DNA of 64,000 nt from Deltaproteobacteria bacterium (GCA_016177705.1 JACOUT010000002.1:149604-213603), one strand, 5' to 3'; counted from the stretch's first letter, positions 1-10,417 are shown. Program-made: numbers and translations. Notes: a model not told the origin generated them from the letters alone.

Positions 1-857
1 TTCGGGCCCTGCGCGGTGCCCTCGCGCTTGGTCTGATCCCAGGCCTCGTCGAGCAGCTTGACGCTGACGCCGAAGTTCTTGTTCGCGCCCTCGCTGCCCG
101 CGATCGATTGGAACATCAGGTCGAGCGGCGCGCCTCGTTTCATCGCCTCCATCTGCACCGTCAGGTGCGCGAGCACGCAGTTCTGCGTGGGCACGCGGAA
201 GCGACGCATCAGATCCTTGGTGGCCTTCAGGATGTCGGCGCACTTGTCGACGTCATCGGTGCTGGGGTTGACGCCGATGACCGCGTCACCGTTGCCGAAC
301 GACAGACCGTCTTTCACCGCCGCCAGCACCCCGTCGACGTCGTCGAGCGGGTGGTTCGGCTGCAGGCGCGAGGAGATGCGCCCGGGCAGGCCGAGCGTGC
401 CGTTGCAGCGCACCACCACGCGGATCTTCTTGCCCGCCATGACGAGGTCGAGGTTCGACATCAGCTTGGCGACGGCCGCGGCCATCTCGGGGGTGAGGCC
501 GGGCGTCACCTCGCGGATCTCGTCGCCGCCCGTCTTGGTGTCGAGCAGCCACTCGCGGAATTCGCCGACGCTCCAGCCGCACACGCGCCGATAGGCGCGC
601 TCGGCCGCTGGGTGCGCGAGCGCGTCCTCGACCACGCGCGTGACCTCGTCGGTCTCGTAGGGCACCGACGGGCTCTCGCGAAGATCCTTGAGCGTCAGCT
701 CGGAGACCACGCGCTTGGCGGCCGCCATCTCGCGCATGGAGCTGGCCGCGAGCCCCGCTTGCACGTCACCCGAGCGCGGCTCGTTGGCCTTGGCGAGCGC
801 CTGCTTGACGCTGTCGAAGGTGAAGGTCTCGCCAAAGAGCGTCGTCGACAGCCGCAC
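1..857 (-). CDS. eutB: Ethanolamine ammonia-lyase large subunit (5' part, cut by window edge)
   Basis: About 285 N-terminal residues of the coenzyme B12-dependent enzyme that splits ethanolamine into acetaldehyde and ammonia. The translation has the family's marks in order: TLFGETFTFDSVKQALAKAN near the start, RSGDVQAGLAA, VGEFREWLL, LTPEMAAAVAKLMSNLDLV, GLPGRISSRLQPNHPLDDVD, GDAVIGVNPSTDD and PLDLMFQSIAGSEGANKNFG. The reading frame is open and leaves the window at base 1. The small subunit gene eutC would normally follow beyond the edge. Start chosen as GTG at 857, because GGAGG (complement of 869-873) sits 11 bases upstream; an in-frame GTG at 875 is the alternative but lacks such a site. 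Family identification is firm from conserved blocks. Confidence 0.93.
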   Translation of the reverse strand, partial: MRLSTTLFGETFTFDSVKQALAKANEPRSGDVQAGLAASSMREMAAAKRVVSELTLKDLRESPSVPYETDEVTRVVEDALAHPAAERAYRRVCGWSVGEFREWLLDTKTGGDEIREVTPGLTPEMAAAVAKLMSNLDLVMAGKKIRVVVRCNGTLGLPGRISSRLQPNHPLDDVDGVLAAVKDGLSFGNGDAVIGVNPSTDDVDKCADILKATKDLMRRFRVPTQNCVLAHLTVQMEAMKRGAPLDLMFQSIAGSEGANKNFGVSVKLLDEAWDQTKREGTAQGP

Positions 858-948
858 CGGGGCGTTTTCCTCCACGGCGGGTCACGGTTCAAGGGCCCTG
901 TGCTAGAGAGCGGTCGGCGAGCGGTTTTGCCTTTCCCCGGGAGGACCA

Positions 949-1197
949 ATGTCGGACGAAGAGATGAAGGCGGAGCTGGAGCGGCTGCGCAAAGAGAACG
1001 AGGCGCTCAAGGCCGGCAAGGCCAAGGGCGGCCAGTTCTCGCTCAAGGTGAGCGAGAAGGGCGCGGTCAGCGTCTACGGCATGGGGCGCTTTCCGGTGAC
1101 GCTCTATCAGGAGCAGTGGCAGAAGCTGCTCGAGCACGGCGACGAGATCCGGCAGTTCATCAAGGACAACGTCGACCGCTTGAAGAAGAAAGACTGA
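949..1197 (+). CDS. Small conserved hypothetical protein (82 aa)
   Basis: An 82-residue, highly charged cytoplasmic protein. Residues 1-20 form a likely coiled coil rich in Glu, Lys and Leu (SDEEMKAELERLRKENEALK). A compact segment follows (SLKVSEKGAVSVYGMGRFPV, then TLYQEQWQKLL) and a Lys-rich tail. I recall small proteins of this pattern in myxobacteria, but no function can be given. A strong ribosome binding site (GGGAGGA) lies just before the ATG. It is divergent from eutB with about 90 bases between the two starts. Confidence 0.8.
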   Translation: MSDEEMKAELERLRKENEALKAGKAKGGQFSLKVSEKGAVSVYGMGRFPVTLYQEQWQKLLEHGDEIRQFIKDNVDRLKKKD

Positions 1198-1260
1198 CGG
1201 CCCGGAGCCCCAGCGACACGCACTGGGCCCCGGGCCGCCTCGGCTCGGCGAGCGCTTCGG

Positions 1261-2703
1261 CTACGGCCCGACCAGCTCGGCGTCGAACGAGACGGAGCGC
1301 GGCGCGCCCGCCACCGAGTACTCGAGCGTGCCCGACAGACGTCCGTCGACGGTCGCCGCCGTCAGCGTGCCGCTGTCGACGTCGATCATCTGCGAGCAGG
1401 TGGCGAGCCCGAGCGCCGCGGCCGGCCAGGCGCGGCCTTGGTAGTCGACCATGGCGAAGGCGTAGGGCGCGGCGACCGCGAGATCGACGCTGGCAGGCAG
1501 GAGTAGGCCGAACATGGCATTGCTCCCGTCGGTGAGCGTGAGCACGCGGTCGTAGCCGTCGGGCAGCTCGCCGGGACCAAAGCCGCCGTCGACGTACGCG
1601 GTGGTGGGCAAGAAGTCGCTCGCCAGCGTGTCGATGCCAGTGCAGTCCTCACCCTCACCCTCACCCTCACCCTCGGACGGGTACTGATCCGGCGGCAGCA
1701 CGTAGCCCTCGCCGCTGACGGTGAGCGAGCCCGCCACGGTGCCGCCCTCGATGAGCGCAGCGGCGTCGATGGTGAGCGAGCCTTCGGTGAAGGCGACCTG
1801 CGAGCCGTCCTCGGCGAGCAGCCAGGCCCCCGTGGAGAAGCCGTCGAAGGCGAGCGAGGCGCCCGCCACCAGGTCGGCGGTGTCGGCGAGCGCCACCACG
1901 ATGGTGCTCGGATCGACGCTCGAGGCGAGCACGATCGCCGTCGAGACGTCGTCGAGCGGCATGGCCGAAGCCTGGTCGGCGCTGAAGGCGCCGAAGCCCG
2001 CGACGTCGATGGAGAAGGACGCGCCGCCCATGGCCTCGCCGCGCTCGGACCACAACGCCGTGAAGGTGCCGCTGCCGGCCGCCGCGGCCATCTCGAGCTC
2101 GCTGCCGTCCTCGGTGAAGGGGAACAGGTTCTGCGGCCAGGCGTCGAGCGAGACCTCGACCAGGCCGCCCGAGAGCTCGGCGACCAGCCGGCCGCCGCTC
2201 GCGAGCGACGCGCTGGTGACGTGCAAGGTGCCGCCGTCGGTCAGGTAGCCCGAGCCCGTCTCCTCGTCGACCACGAGCGCGGCGGCGCTGTCGTTGTCGA
2301 GCGCCAGCTCGGCGCCGTCGACCAGGGCAGCCGCGTGCGCCGCCACCACCACGTAGCGCCACGGCACGTCGGGATCGAACAGCACGGCGTAGGCGAGGTC
2401 GGAGCCCTCGATGGCGTCGATGACGGTGGCGCTGGCCACGTCGCGCGCGCTGTCGTCGAAGGCGACGTGCGCCGTGCCGTACTGCTCGAGCGGATCGTCG
2501 ATGCCGACCACGGGCGCATCGAAGCTCGCCGTCAGATCGCCGGCGGGGGTGCTCAGGTCACCGTCGTCGGTGAGCGCGAAGCCGAGCGTGTGCATCAGGC
2601 CACCGCGCGCCTCGATGTGCGGGCTCGTTTCTCCGCGGACACAGCCGGCCAGGCTCGACAACAGACAAGGGACCACCAGGACGAGGGGCGCTCGCGCGTA
2701 CAT
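1261..2703 (-). CDS. Secreted lipoprotein with a GE linker (480 aa)
   Basis: The first 20 residues are a lipoprotein signal peptide ending in the lipobox LSSLAGC, so the mature protein should be lipid-anchored. The body is acidic and rich in Ala, Ser, Asp and Val, with beta-type repeating stretches such as VVALADTADLVAGASLAFDG. Near residue 345 a short GEGEGEGE linker leads into a C-terminal segment of about 130 residues. No enzymatic motif is visible. The ATG has a good GGAGGATCC ribosome binding site. It is the last gene of a minus-strand run that begins at the zinc-ribbon/TPR gene. Confidence 0.8.
   Translation of the reverse strand: MYARAPLVLVVPCLLSSLAGCVRGETSPHIEARGGLMHTLGFALTDDGDLSTPAGDLTASFDAPVVGIDDPLEQYGTAHVAFDDSARDVASATVIDAIEGSDLAYAVLFDPDVPWRYVVVAAHAAALVDGAELALDNDSAAALVVDEETGSGYLTDGGTLHVTSASLASGGRLVAELSGGLVEVSLDAWPQNLFPFTEDGSELEMAAAAGSGTFTALWSERGEAMGGASFSIDVAGFGAFSADQASAMPLDDVSTAIVLASSVDPSTIVVALADTADLVAGASLAFDGFSTGAWLLAEDGSQVAFTEGSLTIDAAALIEGGTVAGSLTVSGEGYVLPPDQYPSEGEGEGEGEDCTGIDTLASDFLPTTAYVDGGFGPGELPDGYDRVLTLTDGSNAMFGLLLPASVDLAVAAPYAFAMVDYQGRAWPAAALGLATCSQMIDVDSGTLTAATVDGRLSGTLEYSVAGAPRSVSFDAELVGP
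1648..1674 (-). repeat. GAGGGT hexamer repeat (GE linker)
   Basis: About four and a half copies of a GAGGGT unit (minus strand) encode the Glu-Gly linker of the 1261-2703 lipoprotein. This is the shortest of the GE tracts in the window, along with the one at 17985. Confidence 0.85.
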
Positions 2704-2833
2704 GGATCCTCCGTGTGGGATGGTTGACGGTCTTGGCGCGTTGGTCGCCGATGCCGCGCCGAGCGTTCAGCGCGCGCGCAGGTGTCAGGTGCTGCCTGTC
2801 AGCAGCGGTCCGCGGAGCTCCGTCAGATTTCCG

Positions 2834-3676
2834 TCATCGGCCGCGGCGCGCACGACTGCGCGCGACCAGCCAAGCGGCCAAGCGCGCCCGCACCACGCCC
2901 TCGTCGGGGTAGTCGAGCAGCGATGGTGTCGGGTTGACGTCGAGCGCCACGGCAGCGCCGTCGTCGTCGGTGCGCAGGTCGACCGCGCAGAACGGCAGGC
3001 GCAGCGCGCGCGCCGCAGCCAGCGCGGTCGACCGCACCGCGGTCGGGCAGGCCACGCGCCGCGCCTCGTCGATGCGCTCGCGCGCGTCGACGACGCCGTC
3101 GGTGGGCACCGCGAACGCGACCAGCACGCGGCCAGCGAGCAGATAGACGCGGTGCTCGGGCCCGCGCACGCGCCGCTGCAGCAGCGCCGGCGCTCGCGCC
3201 AGAAGCGACAGCTCCGCGGCCTGCTCGGGCGCAAGCAGTCGAGCCGGCGCGCCGCCGCCGAGCGGCTTGGTGATGACCTCGCGGTGGTGCGCGAGGAAGT
3301 CGCGTGCGGCACGCGGGTCGCTGGTGGCGAGGCTTTCGGGCACGCGCACGCCCGCGCGCGCGAGCCGTGCCATGGCGAACGCCTTGTGCTGGTGCAGCTC
3401 GAGCGCGGCGATGGGGTGCACCAGCAGGCGCGCGCCATCGTCGAGCGCCAGCAGCACGGAGCGCGCGAGGGGCGATGGCGGTACTTGTCGGACCACCACG
3501 GCGCGCGCCGAGCCTACGTCGTGGCCACAAACGGCGACGCCCCCTCGCTCGTCGAGCGAGAGGGCGTCAGTGCCATCGACCACGCGGCCATCGGCGCCCG
3601 CGTGATCGAGCGCGGCGGCGAGCGCCCGGGCCTGCGCGTCGTCGCCGACGACGAGGACCAGCGGGCGGCGCGCCAC
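2834..3676 (-). CDS. ATP-grasp (RimK-like) ligase family protein
   Basis: A 280-residue protein with a degenerate N-terminal pre-ATP-grasp domain (PLVLVVGDDAQARALAAAL). An ATP-grasp core follows: HPIAALELHQHKAFAMARLA, an ATP-binding Lys and Gly-rich loop in EVITKPLGGG, and a metal-binding end in AVDLRTDDD...ALDVNPTPSLLDY. RimK-type enzymes join an acid to an amine using ATP. The substrate here is unknown. The GTG start is 8 bases after the stop of the upstream 474-residue gene, so the two are probably co-transcribed. That gene's product could be a partner or target, but this is only inferred from order. Confidence 0.82.
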   Translation of the reverse strand: MARRPLVLVVGDDAQARALAAALDHAGADGRVVDGTDALSLDERGGVAVCGHDVGSARAVVVRQVPPSPLARSVLLALDDGARLLVHPIAALELHQHKAFAMARLARAGVRVPESLATSDPRAARDFLAHHREVITKPLGGGAPARLLAPEQAAELSLLARAPALLQRRVRGPEHRVYLLAGRVLVAFAVPTDGVVDARERIDEARRVACPTAVRSTALAAARALRLPFCAVDLRTDDDGAAVALDVNPTPSLLDYPDEGVVRARLAAWLVARSRARRGR

Positions 3677-3684
3677 GTTCGCGG

Positions 3685-5109
3685 CTAGCCCTGCGAGACG
3701 GCGCCGTTCTTGTAGTTGCCGTCCTTGTCGAGCGTGACGTTGACGATCCAGGCCGCCTCACCGGTGCGCCAGTGGTTGACGTGCAGGCTGGCGCGGAAGG
3801 TGCCGTTGCCGTCGTCGACCACGCTCACCAGGTCTACGGTGTGCGACTTGGAGATGCGGTGGCCGCTGCCCTGCCCGGCCTTGTCGGCCAGCGCCCAAAT
3901 CTCGCCGTAGGTGTCGAGCTTCTTCTCGATGCGCTGCGGCACCTTGCCGACCTCGAACCAGCCGCTCTGCAGCTTGCCGTTCTTGTCGACGTTGGCGTGG
4001 ATCTGCCCGGTCGGGTTCTTGGTGTCGAAGGTGACCTCGAAGCCGTCGCCCTGCTTCTTGCCGCCGCGCAGCTCGACGGTGGTGTTCTTGGCGTTCGGCC
4101 CCATGTTGCCGATCAGCATGGGGAAGCCGAGGTTGCGCGCGAACTCGTGCGCCGAGCCCTCGAGCTTCTTGGCGAGCGCCTGCGACAAGGCACCGGGCTT
4201 GGGCGGCTTGGTGCCCGCCATGGTGAAGCTGCCCTTGACGAAGTCGCCGCTGCCGGCCTCGACCAGCGCGGTGATGGTGGCGCGCACGTTCTTGCCGTCG
4301 AGGAAGTGGTGCACGTCGAGCTTGACCTCGCACTTGCCGTCGCTGCGCTCGGGCCCGATGGCCTTGATGCTGACGCCGTCGCTCCTGGTCAGCGGGAAGT
4401 TGACCGCCATGGCGTACTCGCGGGCGCGCGCCTGCACCGTGGTGGCGAGCGGGTTGCCGGCGACGCCGAGCTGGAACGGCCCGCCCCAACTCTTGACGGT
4501 CTTGCCGCTGCGGCGATCGATGTGCTCGCTCTGCAGGAAGAACGTGGTGTTGGCGTCGAGCTTGTTCTGCTGCGGCGAGCCGACCGCGCCCTGCGCCACG
4601 AAGGCGGTCAGCTTGGCGCCGTCGACCGGCATGCGGTTCTCCAGCGTGACCGACTCGTAGCGCACGCCGACGGGCGGGCTGAAGGCGCCGTCGTGCTTGA
4701 TCTGACCGCGGAAACCGCCGAGGTCGGTGGCCAGGCGAAGCTGGTCGACCTGGTTCTTGTGGAAGTTGGTGCCGGGCGTCGGGTCGTCCGCGCGGATCTT
4801 GAAGATGACCCGGTTGCCCTCGGGAGGCAGGCGCGGGCCCCAGCCGCCGTTGCCGATGCCGGGCGGCAGGCTGCGCGCGTTCGGATCGATCTTGGCGTTC
4901 TCGATGGCCTTGCTGAGCGCGTTGATGACGCGGCCGAGCTGCGCGTCGCTGCCGGTGGTGGTCTTCTTGAGCGTGGTGAGCGCGCTCAAAAGCTGCTTGC
5001 CGCGCGCGACGTCGAGGCTGTGGGCGCCCTGGGCGTGGACTTGCAGCTCCTTGGTGACGTGCTTGGCGTCGGCGATCGTGGTGGAAATCTTGTTGTTGCT
5101 GACGGGCAT
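3685..5109 (-). CDS. Unknown 474-aa protein, possibly partner of the ATP-grasp enzyme
   Basis: There is no signal peptide or membrane segment. The N-terminal 70 residues look helical (SNNKISTTIADAKHVTKELQ). A Pro/Gly-rich joint follows (SLPPGIGNGGWGPRLPPEG), then a long beta-rich region. Three segments share a pattern of a beta strand followed by a D-K/G-N/D-G-turn: TFDTKNPTGQIHANVDKNGK, HVNHWRTGEAAWIVNVTLDK and the region near DVHHFLDGKNVRATITALVE. This suggests internally repeated units of about 90-100 residues. I do not recognise a family. A GGAGG site lies 7 bases before the ATG. The ATP-grasp gene follows immediately. Confidence 0.75.
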   Translation of the reverse strand: MPVSNNKISTTIADAKHVTKELQVHAQGAHSLDVARGKQLLSALTTLKKTTTGSDAQLGRVINALSKAIENAKIDPNARSLPPGIGNGGWGPRLPPEGNRVIFKIRADDPTPGTNFHKNQVDQLRLATDLGGFRGQIKHDGAFSPPVGVRYESVTLENRMPVDGAKLTAFVAQGAVGSPQQNKLDANTTFFLQSEHIDRRSGKTVKSWGGPFQLGVAGNPLATTVQARAREYAMAVNFPLTRSDGVSIKAIGPERSDGKCEVKLDVHHFLDGKNVRATITALVEAGSGDFVKGSFTMAGTKPPKPGALSQALAKKLEGSAHEFARNLGFPMLIGNMGPNAKNTTVELRGGKKQGDGFEVTFDTKNPTGQIHANVDKNGKLQSGWFEVGKVPQRIEKKLDTYGEIWALADKAGQGSGHRISKSHTVDLVSVVDDGNGTFRASLHVNHWRTGEAAWIVNVTLDKDGNYKNGAVSQG

Positions 5110-5204
5110 GGGGATCCTCCGGGGGCGCAGCGTGTGGCACGGCCGCGCTCTGCTAGATGCTGCTGCCGGATGCTGATAGCGCGAAGGGCCCGAGGTTGGC
5201 GCGC

Positions 5205-5651
5205 TCAGCCCTTCTTTGGCGGTGTGCCTTTGGTCATGGCCGCCAGGCGGGCTAGCGCACCCGGCACCGTACCCTCCGGCCGCACCCCGCCGCCCAGCAC
5301 GCCCGTGCCTGACTTTTCGCCGAGGAACCCGCTGAAGGGCGCGGGGCCGTCGCCCTCGTGGACCTGGCGCCAGGCCTCTTGCAGCGCCGCCACCACGCTC
5401 GGTGAGGGGGGGTGCTCGACGTACCAGGCATCGAAGGCGGCGCGGATCTGCTGCGGGCCCATCGACTCGGTGATACCCGCCTTGTCGGAGGCCTGGGCCA
5501 GGAGAATCAGCGTGGCCTCGTCGAGCACGCTCAGGTCCACCGGCAGGTTGACCAGCATCCAGGGGATGACGTGCTCGACGTCGGCCACCGGGTAGCGCAG
5601 CACGCCCTGCTCGTCGACGAAGACCTTGAGCAGCGTGGAGAAGACGTCCAT
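5205..5651 (-). CDS. Hypothetical protein (148 aa)
   Basis: A predicted soluble protein. The first 110 residues are mostly helical (DVFSTLLKVFVDEQGVLRYP, then AFDAWYVEHPPSPSVVAALQ). The last 40 are a flexible Gly/Pro-rich tail ending in TPPKKG. No known domain is recognised. It lies 32 bases downstream of the zinc-ribbon/TPR gene and 95 bases upstream of the 474-residue gene, all on the same strand. Confidence 0.65.
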   Translation of the reverse strand: MDVFSTLLKVFVDEQGVLRYPVADVEHVIPWMLVNLPVDLSVLDEATLILLAQASDKAGITESMGPQQIRAAFDAWYVEHPPSPSVVAALQEAWRQVHEGDGPAPFSGFLGEKSGTGVLGGGVRPEGTVPGALARLAAMTKGTPPKKG

Positions 5652-5683
5652 CGCGCCGCTTGTACCCCAGTCGGCGCCGCCGG

Positions 5684-7381
5684 TCAGCGTTTGCGCAAGC
5701 CCTTGAGCCTGTCGAGGAACGACGCGGGCTTCTCCTCGACCTCGGGCTTCACCTTGTGCGCCTCGTCACCGCCGAGCAGCGCGCCGTCGGCGAGCTTCTC
5801 GCCCGCGGCCATCTTGACGATCTTGCCGAGGTTCGAGCGGTACGCGAGGTTCGTCGGCGCCAGCTCGAGCGCCTTCTTGAGCGCGGCCGAGGCACCGAGA
5901 TAGTCCTTGATGCGCAGCGCGAGCACGATGCCGAGGCGGTTGTACAGCTCGGCGTCGTTCGGGTTCAGCTTGAGCGCGCGTCGGTAGGCGTTGGCCGCGC
6001 CCTGCGCGTCACCGGCGGCCTCGAGCGCGCGCGCTTGCGAGCCCGCGTCGTCCGCGGGTGCCGGCGCCGCCGCCTGCGCGGAGGCGGTCTCGATCAGCTT
6101 GGCCACGGGCTCATTCCAGTTGGCGAGCAGCGCTTGGATGCGCGCGTCGTTCGGCAAGAGATCCGCGGCCATCTTCACCCACGAGAGCGCCGTCGGCTTC
6201 CGGTTCTGGCGCAGCTCCTTGAGCGCGACATCGATGAGCTGCATGGCGCGCGCCTGCACCGTCGGGTCGACGCCGGCCTTCACGGTCGTCATGGACGACG
6301 CAGCCGGCCGGTGGGGCCCACCGGGGTCCGTCGGCGACGGCAGGTCCTTCACCACCAGCGCCTTGCGCGGCCCACCCGCCGCCGCGGCGGGGCGCATGAC
6401 GGGCGCCGGCCGCACGCCCCCGCCGTCCGAACCGCGCCGGATCGCCGAGTCGCCCTCGAAGGGCGTGGGGGACGCGCGGCGAACCGCCGAGTCGCCGTCG
6501 AAGGGAGACGGCGCGGGCGCGGGCGAATCGATCGGCGTCAGCGCGTCGGCCGGCAGCTCGAGTGGCGTGAGCGCGTCGAGCGGCAGCTCCATGGGAGGCA
6601 GCGGCTCGGGGGACGCGGCAGCCGGCGCGCCCTTCAGGCGGGCGTGGCCGACCAGGCGCAGCAGCCTGCGATCCGCGAGCATGCGAAGCGCCGTGGTGGC
6701 GTCGCTCAGCGTCACCCCGGCCCTCTTGGCCACGCGCAGCACCGGGCGCTTGCCGTCGATCAGCTTGACCAGGTGACGCTCAATCGGTGACAGCTGGAGC
6801 GCGGCCAGCGGCACCGGGCTGTGCACCGACAGCACCGCCGTGGGCGCCATCAGATCCTGCGGGCTCGGCACGCCCTGGCTCGCCGCGGGCTCGATGGGGA
6901 ACGCGCCGGTCGAGTCCCCCCACGCATCGGGGGTGCCGGCCTCGGCGCTGCCGTCCCCGACGATGAGCGCCGAGCCGCCAAAGGGGTTGGTGTCATCGAG
7001 CGGCGGCGGCGCCACCGGCTCGCCCTCGGCGGAGGCGTCGGGCTGATCGAAGAGGTCGGCGGCGTCCGGCTCCTCGCCGCCGTGCGGCACCGGCACCTCG
7101 ATGGTGCCGGTGCCGTCGTCGAGCACGCTCTGCAGCTCGGCCGCGAGGTCGGCGTCGAGCGGCTCCGGCACCGATCGCGCCGCATCGTCGGGCGGCGCCG
7201 CGTCGGGATCGAACAGCACCTCCTCGCCGGTGTCGTCGCTGAGGGCGAGCACGTCGATCTCACCCGACTTCTCTGCCTCCATCAGCACCTGACCCACGTC
7301 GAGCACGCAGTCGCACGCGGAGCAGAAGACGTCGTCCTCCGCCACCGCGTGACCGCACTTGGGACAGGTGCTGCCGGCCAA
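5684..7381 (-). CDS. Zinc-ribbon / winged-helix-like / TPR protein
   Basis: The N terminus carries a zinc ribbon with two CxxC pairs (CPKCGHAVAEDDVFCSAC). An acidic low-complexity region follows. Near the middle is a helical module (LSPIERHLVKLIDGKRPVLR, then AGVTLSDATTALRMLADRRL) that looks like the winged-helix/PatA-type module of myxobacterial signalling proteins. After a Pro-rich linker with short repeats (PFDGDSAVRR and PFEGDSAIRR), the C terminus holds at least two TPR units (AANAYRRALKLNPNDAELYN). The start is uncertain. The frame is open to a TTG at 7474, but the stretch before the zinc ribbon looks non-coding and overlaps the 5' region of the divergent aminotransferase, so I placed the start at the TTG at 7381. 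Confidence 0.75.
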   Translation of the reverse strand: MAGSTCPKCGHAVAEDDVFCSACDCVLDVGQVLMEAEKSGEIDVLALSDDTGEEVLFDPDAAPPDDAARSVPEPLDADLAAELQSVLDDGTGTIEVPVPHGGEEPDAADLFDQPDASAEGEPVAPPPLDDTNPFGGSALIVGDGSAEAGTPDAWGDSTGAFPIEPAASQGVPSPQDLMAPTAVLSVHSPVPLAALQLSPIERHLVKLIDGKRPVLRVAKRAGVTLSDATTALRMLADRRLLRLVGHARLKGAPAAASPEPLPPMELPLDALTPLELPADALTPIDSPAPAPSPFDGDSAVRRASPTPFEGDSAIRRGSDGGGVRPAPVMRPAAAAGGPRKALVVKDLPSPTDPGGPHRPAASSMTTVKAGVDPTVQARAMQLIDVALKELRQNRKPTALSWVKMAADLLPNDARIQALLANWNEPVAKLIETASAQAAAPAPADDAGSQARALEAAGDAQGAANAYRRALKLNPNDAELYNRLGIVLALRIKDYLGASAALKKALELAPTNLAYRSNLGKIVKMAAGEKLADGALLGGDEAHKVKPEVEEKPASFLDRLKGLRKR

Positions 7382-7503
7382 GGAGGCCAGCGTAGCCAGA
7401 TAGTGGGCGAGGGGAGAAGGAGGGACGGCGCCAAGCCCCAAAGCGAGGCGGGTCGACCGGGCGGGTGGCAACAACGCTCGTGGTACGGTCGCGTCGCCCG
7501 CCG

Positions 7504-8589
7504 ATGAAGCTCGCCCCCTTCGCCTTGGAGCGCTACTTCGCGCCGCGCGAATTCGTCGCGCGTGCGCAGCTCTCCTGCTCGGACTGCGAGGCGCTCACCT
7601 TGGACGACGTCGTCGCCCACGCCGAGGCCGAGCTGCGCGACGCCTGGAGCGCGCTGCGCCTCGGCTACTCGGAGTCGCGCGGCCACCCGCTGCTGCGCGC
7701 CGAGGTCGCGGCCATGCACCCGGGAACGAGCGTCGAGCACACGATCACCTGTGCGCCCGCCGAAGGGATCCTGCTGGCGATGTTGTCCACGCTCGCGGCA
7801 GGGGACCGGGTCGTGGCCTGCGCGCCCGCCTATCAATCCCTGCACGAGATCGCGCGCGGCATGGGCTGTGTCGTCGACGAGTGGCCCTGGCCCTTCGACC
7901 TGACGCGGCTCACAGCGCTGGTGCGGGCCCGAAAGACCAAGCTCGTCGTCGTCAACTTCCCGCACAACCCGACGGGGCACGTGCCAAGCGTCGACGAGTG
8001 GCACGCCGTCGTCGCCGCAGCGCGCGACGCGGGCGCGCATTTGTTCAGCGACGAGATGTACCGCTTCCTCGATCTGACGGCCGCGCCGCCGCTCGCGTCT
8101 GCCGTGGAGCTCTACGACAAGGCAATCGTCCTCGGCGGCTTGTCCAAAGCCTTCAGCGCGCCCGGCCTGCGATCGGGGTGGCTGGTCTCGCGCGACCTCG
8201 ACGTCATCCAGCGCTGCGCCGAGCACAAAGACTACACGACCATCTGCGGCAACGGGCCCGGCGAGCTGTTGTCGATCATGGTGCTGCGCCAGCGCGCGCG
8301 CATCCTGGCACGCAACATCGCGACCATCCGCGCTAACGTCGCCGCGCTCGAGCGGCTCGTGCCCGGCGCCAAGGGACCGCGCGCCGGCTGCGTCGCCTTC
8401 GTCGAGCTCGACGACGGCGTGACCGCGCTCGCCGACGAGCTGTTCCGCGAGACGAAGATGCTGTTGCTGCCCTCGAGCGTGTTCGGCGCCGGCGATCGCC
8501 ACGCTCGCTTTGGCCTCGGGCGCGCTGCGTTTGCGACGACGCTCGAGGAATTCGCCACCTGGCGCGCGGTTGCTCGCGGCTCAGGGTGA
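7504..8589 (+). CDS. PLP-dependent class I/II aminotransferase
   Basis: A fold-type I aminotransferase of about 361 residues. Visible motifs: LGYSESRGHPLLRAEVA, the substrate/cofactor loop NFPHNPTGH, the PLP-ring Asp in FSDEMYRFLD, and the Schiff-base Lys in GGLSKAFSAPGLRSGWL. The N terminus (MKLAPFALERYFAPREF...SDCE) resembles a subgroup that includes capreomycidine-synthase-like enzymes, but the substrate cannot be told from sequence. It stands alone, divergent from the zinc-ribbon gene and convergent with a lipoprotein gene. An upstream ATG at 7465 is in frame, but ATG 7504 fits the family start. Confidence 0.88.
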   Translation: MKLAPFALERYFAPREFVARAQLSCSDCEALTLDDVVAHAEAELRDAWSALRLGYSESRGHPLLRAEVAAMHPGTSVEHTITCAPAEGILLAMLSTLAAGDRVVACAPAYQSLHEIARGMGCVVDEWPWPFDLTRLTALVRARKTKLVVVNFPHNPTGHVPSVDEWHAVVAAARDAGAHLFSDEMYRFLDLTAAPPLASAVELYDKAIVLGGLSKAFSAPGLRSGWLVSRDLDVIQRCAEHKDYTTICGNGPGELLSIMVLRQRARILARNIATIRANVAALERLVPGAKGPRAGCVAFVELDDGVTALADELFRETKMLLLPSSVFGAGDRHARFGLGRAAFATTLEEFATWRAVARGSG

Positions 8590-8609
8590 GGCGCGCCCGT
8601 CGATCACGG

Positions 8610-9560
<951 letters not shown>

Positions 9561-9649
9561 CTCGTCAGGTTACCACGCTCGGGTTCCCGCGATCCCGAGG
9601 ACACGCGGATCCGCGCGCCCCCCTTGGTGCCCTCCTTGCCGCCACATCG

Positions 9650-10417
9650 TCACTCGCGCACGAACGCGAAGCTTGCGTAGTAGCGCGTCCCGTCCCTGAT
9701 GTCAGCCGCACCGACATACTCCGAGAGCCGTGAGTGGATGACGGTGAAGCCCTCGAGGCTGGCGGTGGAAGCGGGGGCAACGTCGATGGTCTGCCCGTTT
9801 CGGGTGGCGCGCAGGTGGCGCATGACGTAGTCGCTCGTGCTGTCGCACGAGGGCGCGCCGTTCCGGACCTGGATCTCAGGTGGCACGGTTTCGTCGTCGA
9901 GGGACGCTTCCGTGTCGACCATGTACGCAAGCAGCTCGCCATTCCTGCGCAACTCCAGCTCGAATGGCCAGCCGGAGAAGGAGCGCGGCTGTTCGGCGCG
10001 AACGGTAACCGCGTCGCCAAGAGCGAGGTCGAAGGGCCGGCCGGCGATGTAGAGGGTGAGGCTGCCGCACGAGGCACCGTCATCGATCGTGAAGGTGAAC
10101 GAATCCTGCTGAGACTCCTGGAACGGGTCCCCCAAGCCCACCGAGTTGCTCAGCTGACCGCCGGAGCAGGTGTCCTCTCCGAGCGCCACGACCTCGCCGG
10201 CAAGAATCGCGAGGTGGTCGTCCTCCTCGTCGGCAGGGTAGGCGAGAGCGAAGAACACCGGCCTGTCGTTGGTCATGCACTCCGGAGGTCCGGCGTCGGC
10301 GCCCGATAGGTCGGGCTCACATGCAGCCGTCGGATCGACGACGGCCAGAGCGGCGAGGAATCGCGGTGCAATTGACCGCGGACTGACGCACCGCTTCGTT
10401 CTGCGCATCATCGCCAT
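9650..10417 (-). CDS. Putative lipoprotein, unknown function (255 aa)
   Basis: A long basic N terminus ([15 protein letters not shown]) leads into a hydrophobic stretch ending in PTAAC, a weak lipobox. The mature part is beta-rich with four further Cys ([31 protein letters not shown]), suggesting two disulfides. No motif is recognised. Third-position GC is lower than in nearby housekeeping genes. It lies behind the 8610-9560 lipoprotein on the same strand, 89 bases apart. Confidence 0.65.
   Translation of the reverse strand: MAMMRRTKRCVSPRSIAPRFLAALAVVDPTAACEPDLSGADAGPPECMTNDRPVFFALAYPADEEDDHLAILAGEVVALGEDTCSGGQLSNSVGLGDPFQESQQDSFTFTIDDGASCGSLTLYIAGRPFDLALGDAVTVRAEQPRSFSGWPFELELRRNGELLAYMVDTEASLDDETVPPEIQVRNGAPSCDSTSDYVMRHLRATRNGQTIDVAPASTASLEGFTVIHSRLSEYVGAADIRDGTRYYASFAFVRE

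Noticed and set aside
108..1535. Long plus-strand frames over eutB and over aspS (14747-15970, 15983-17353)
   Set aside because: These are GC-driven shadow frames of clearly identified minus-strand genes.
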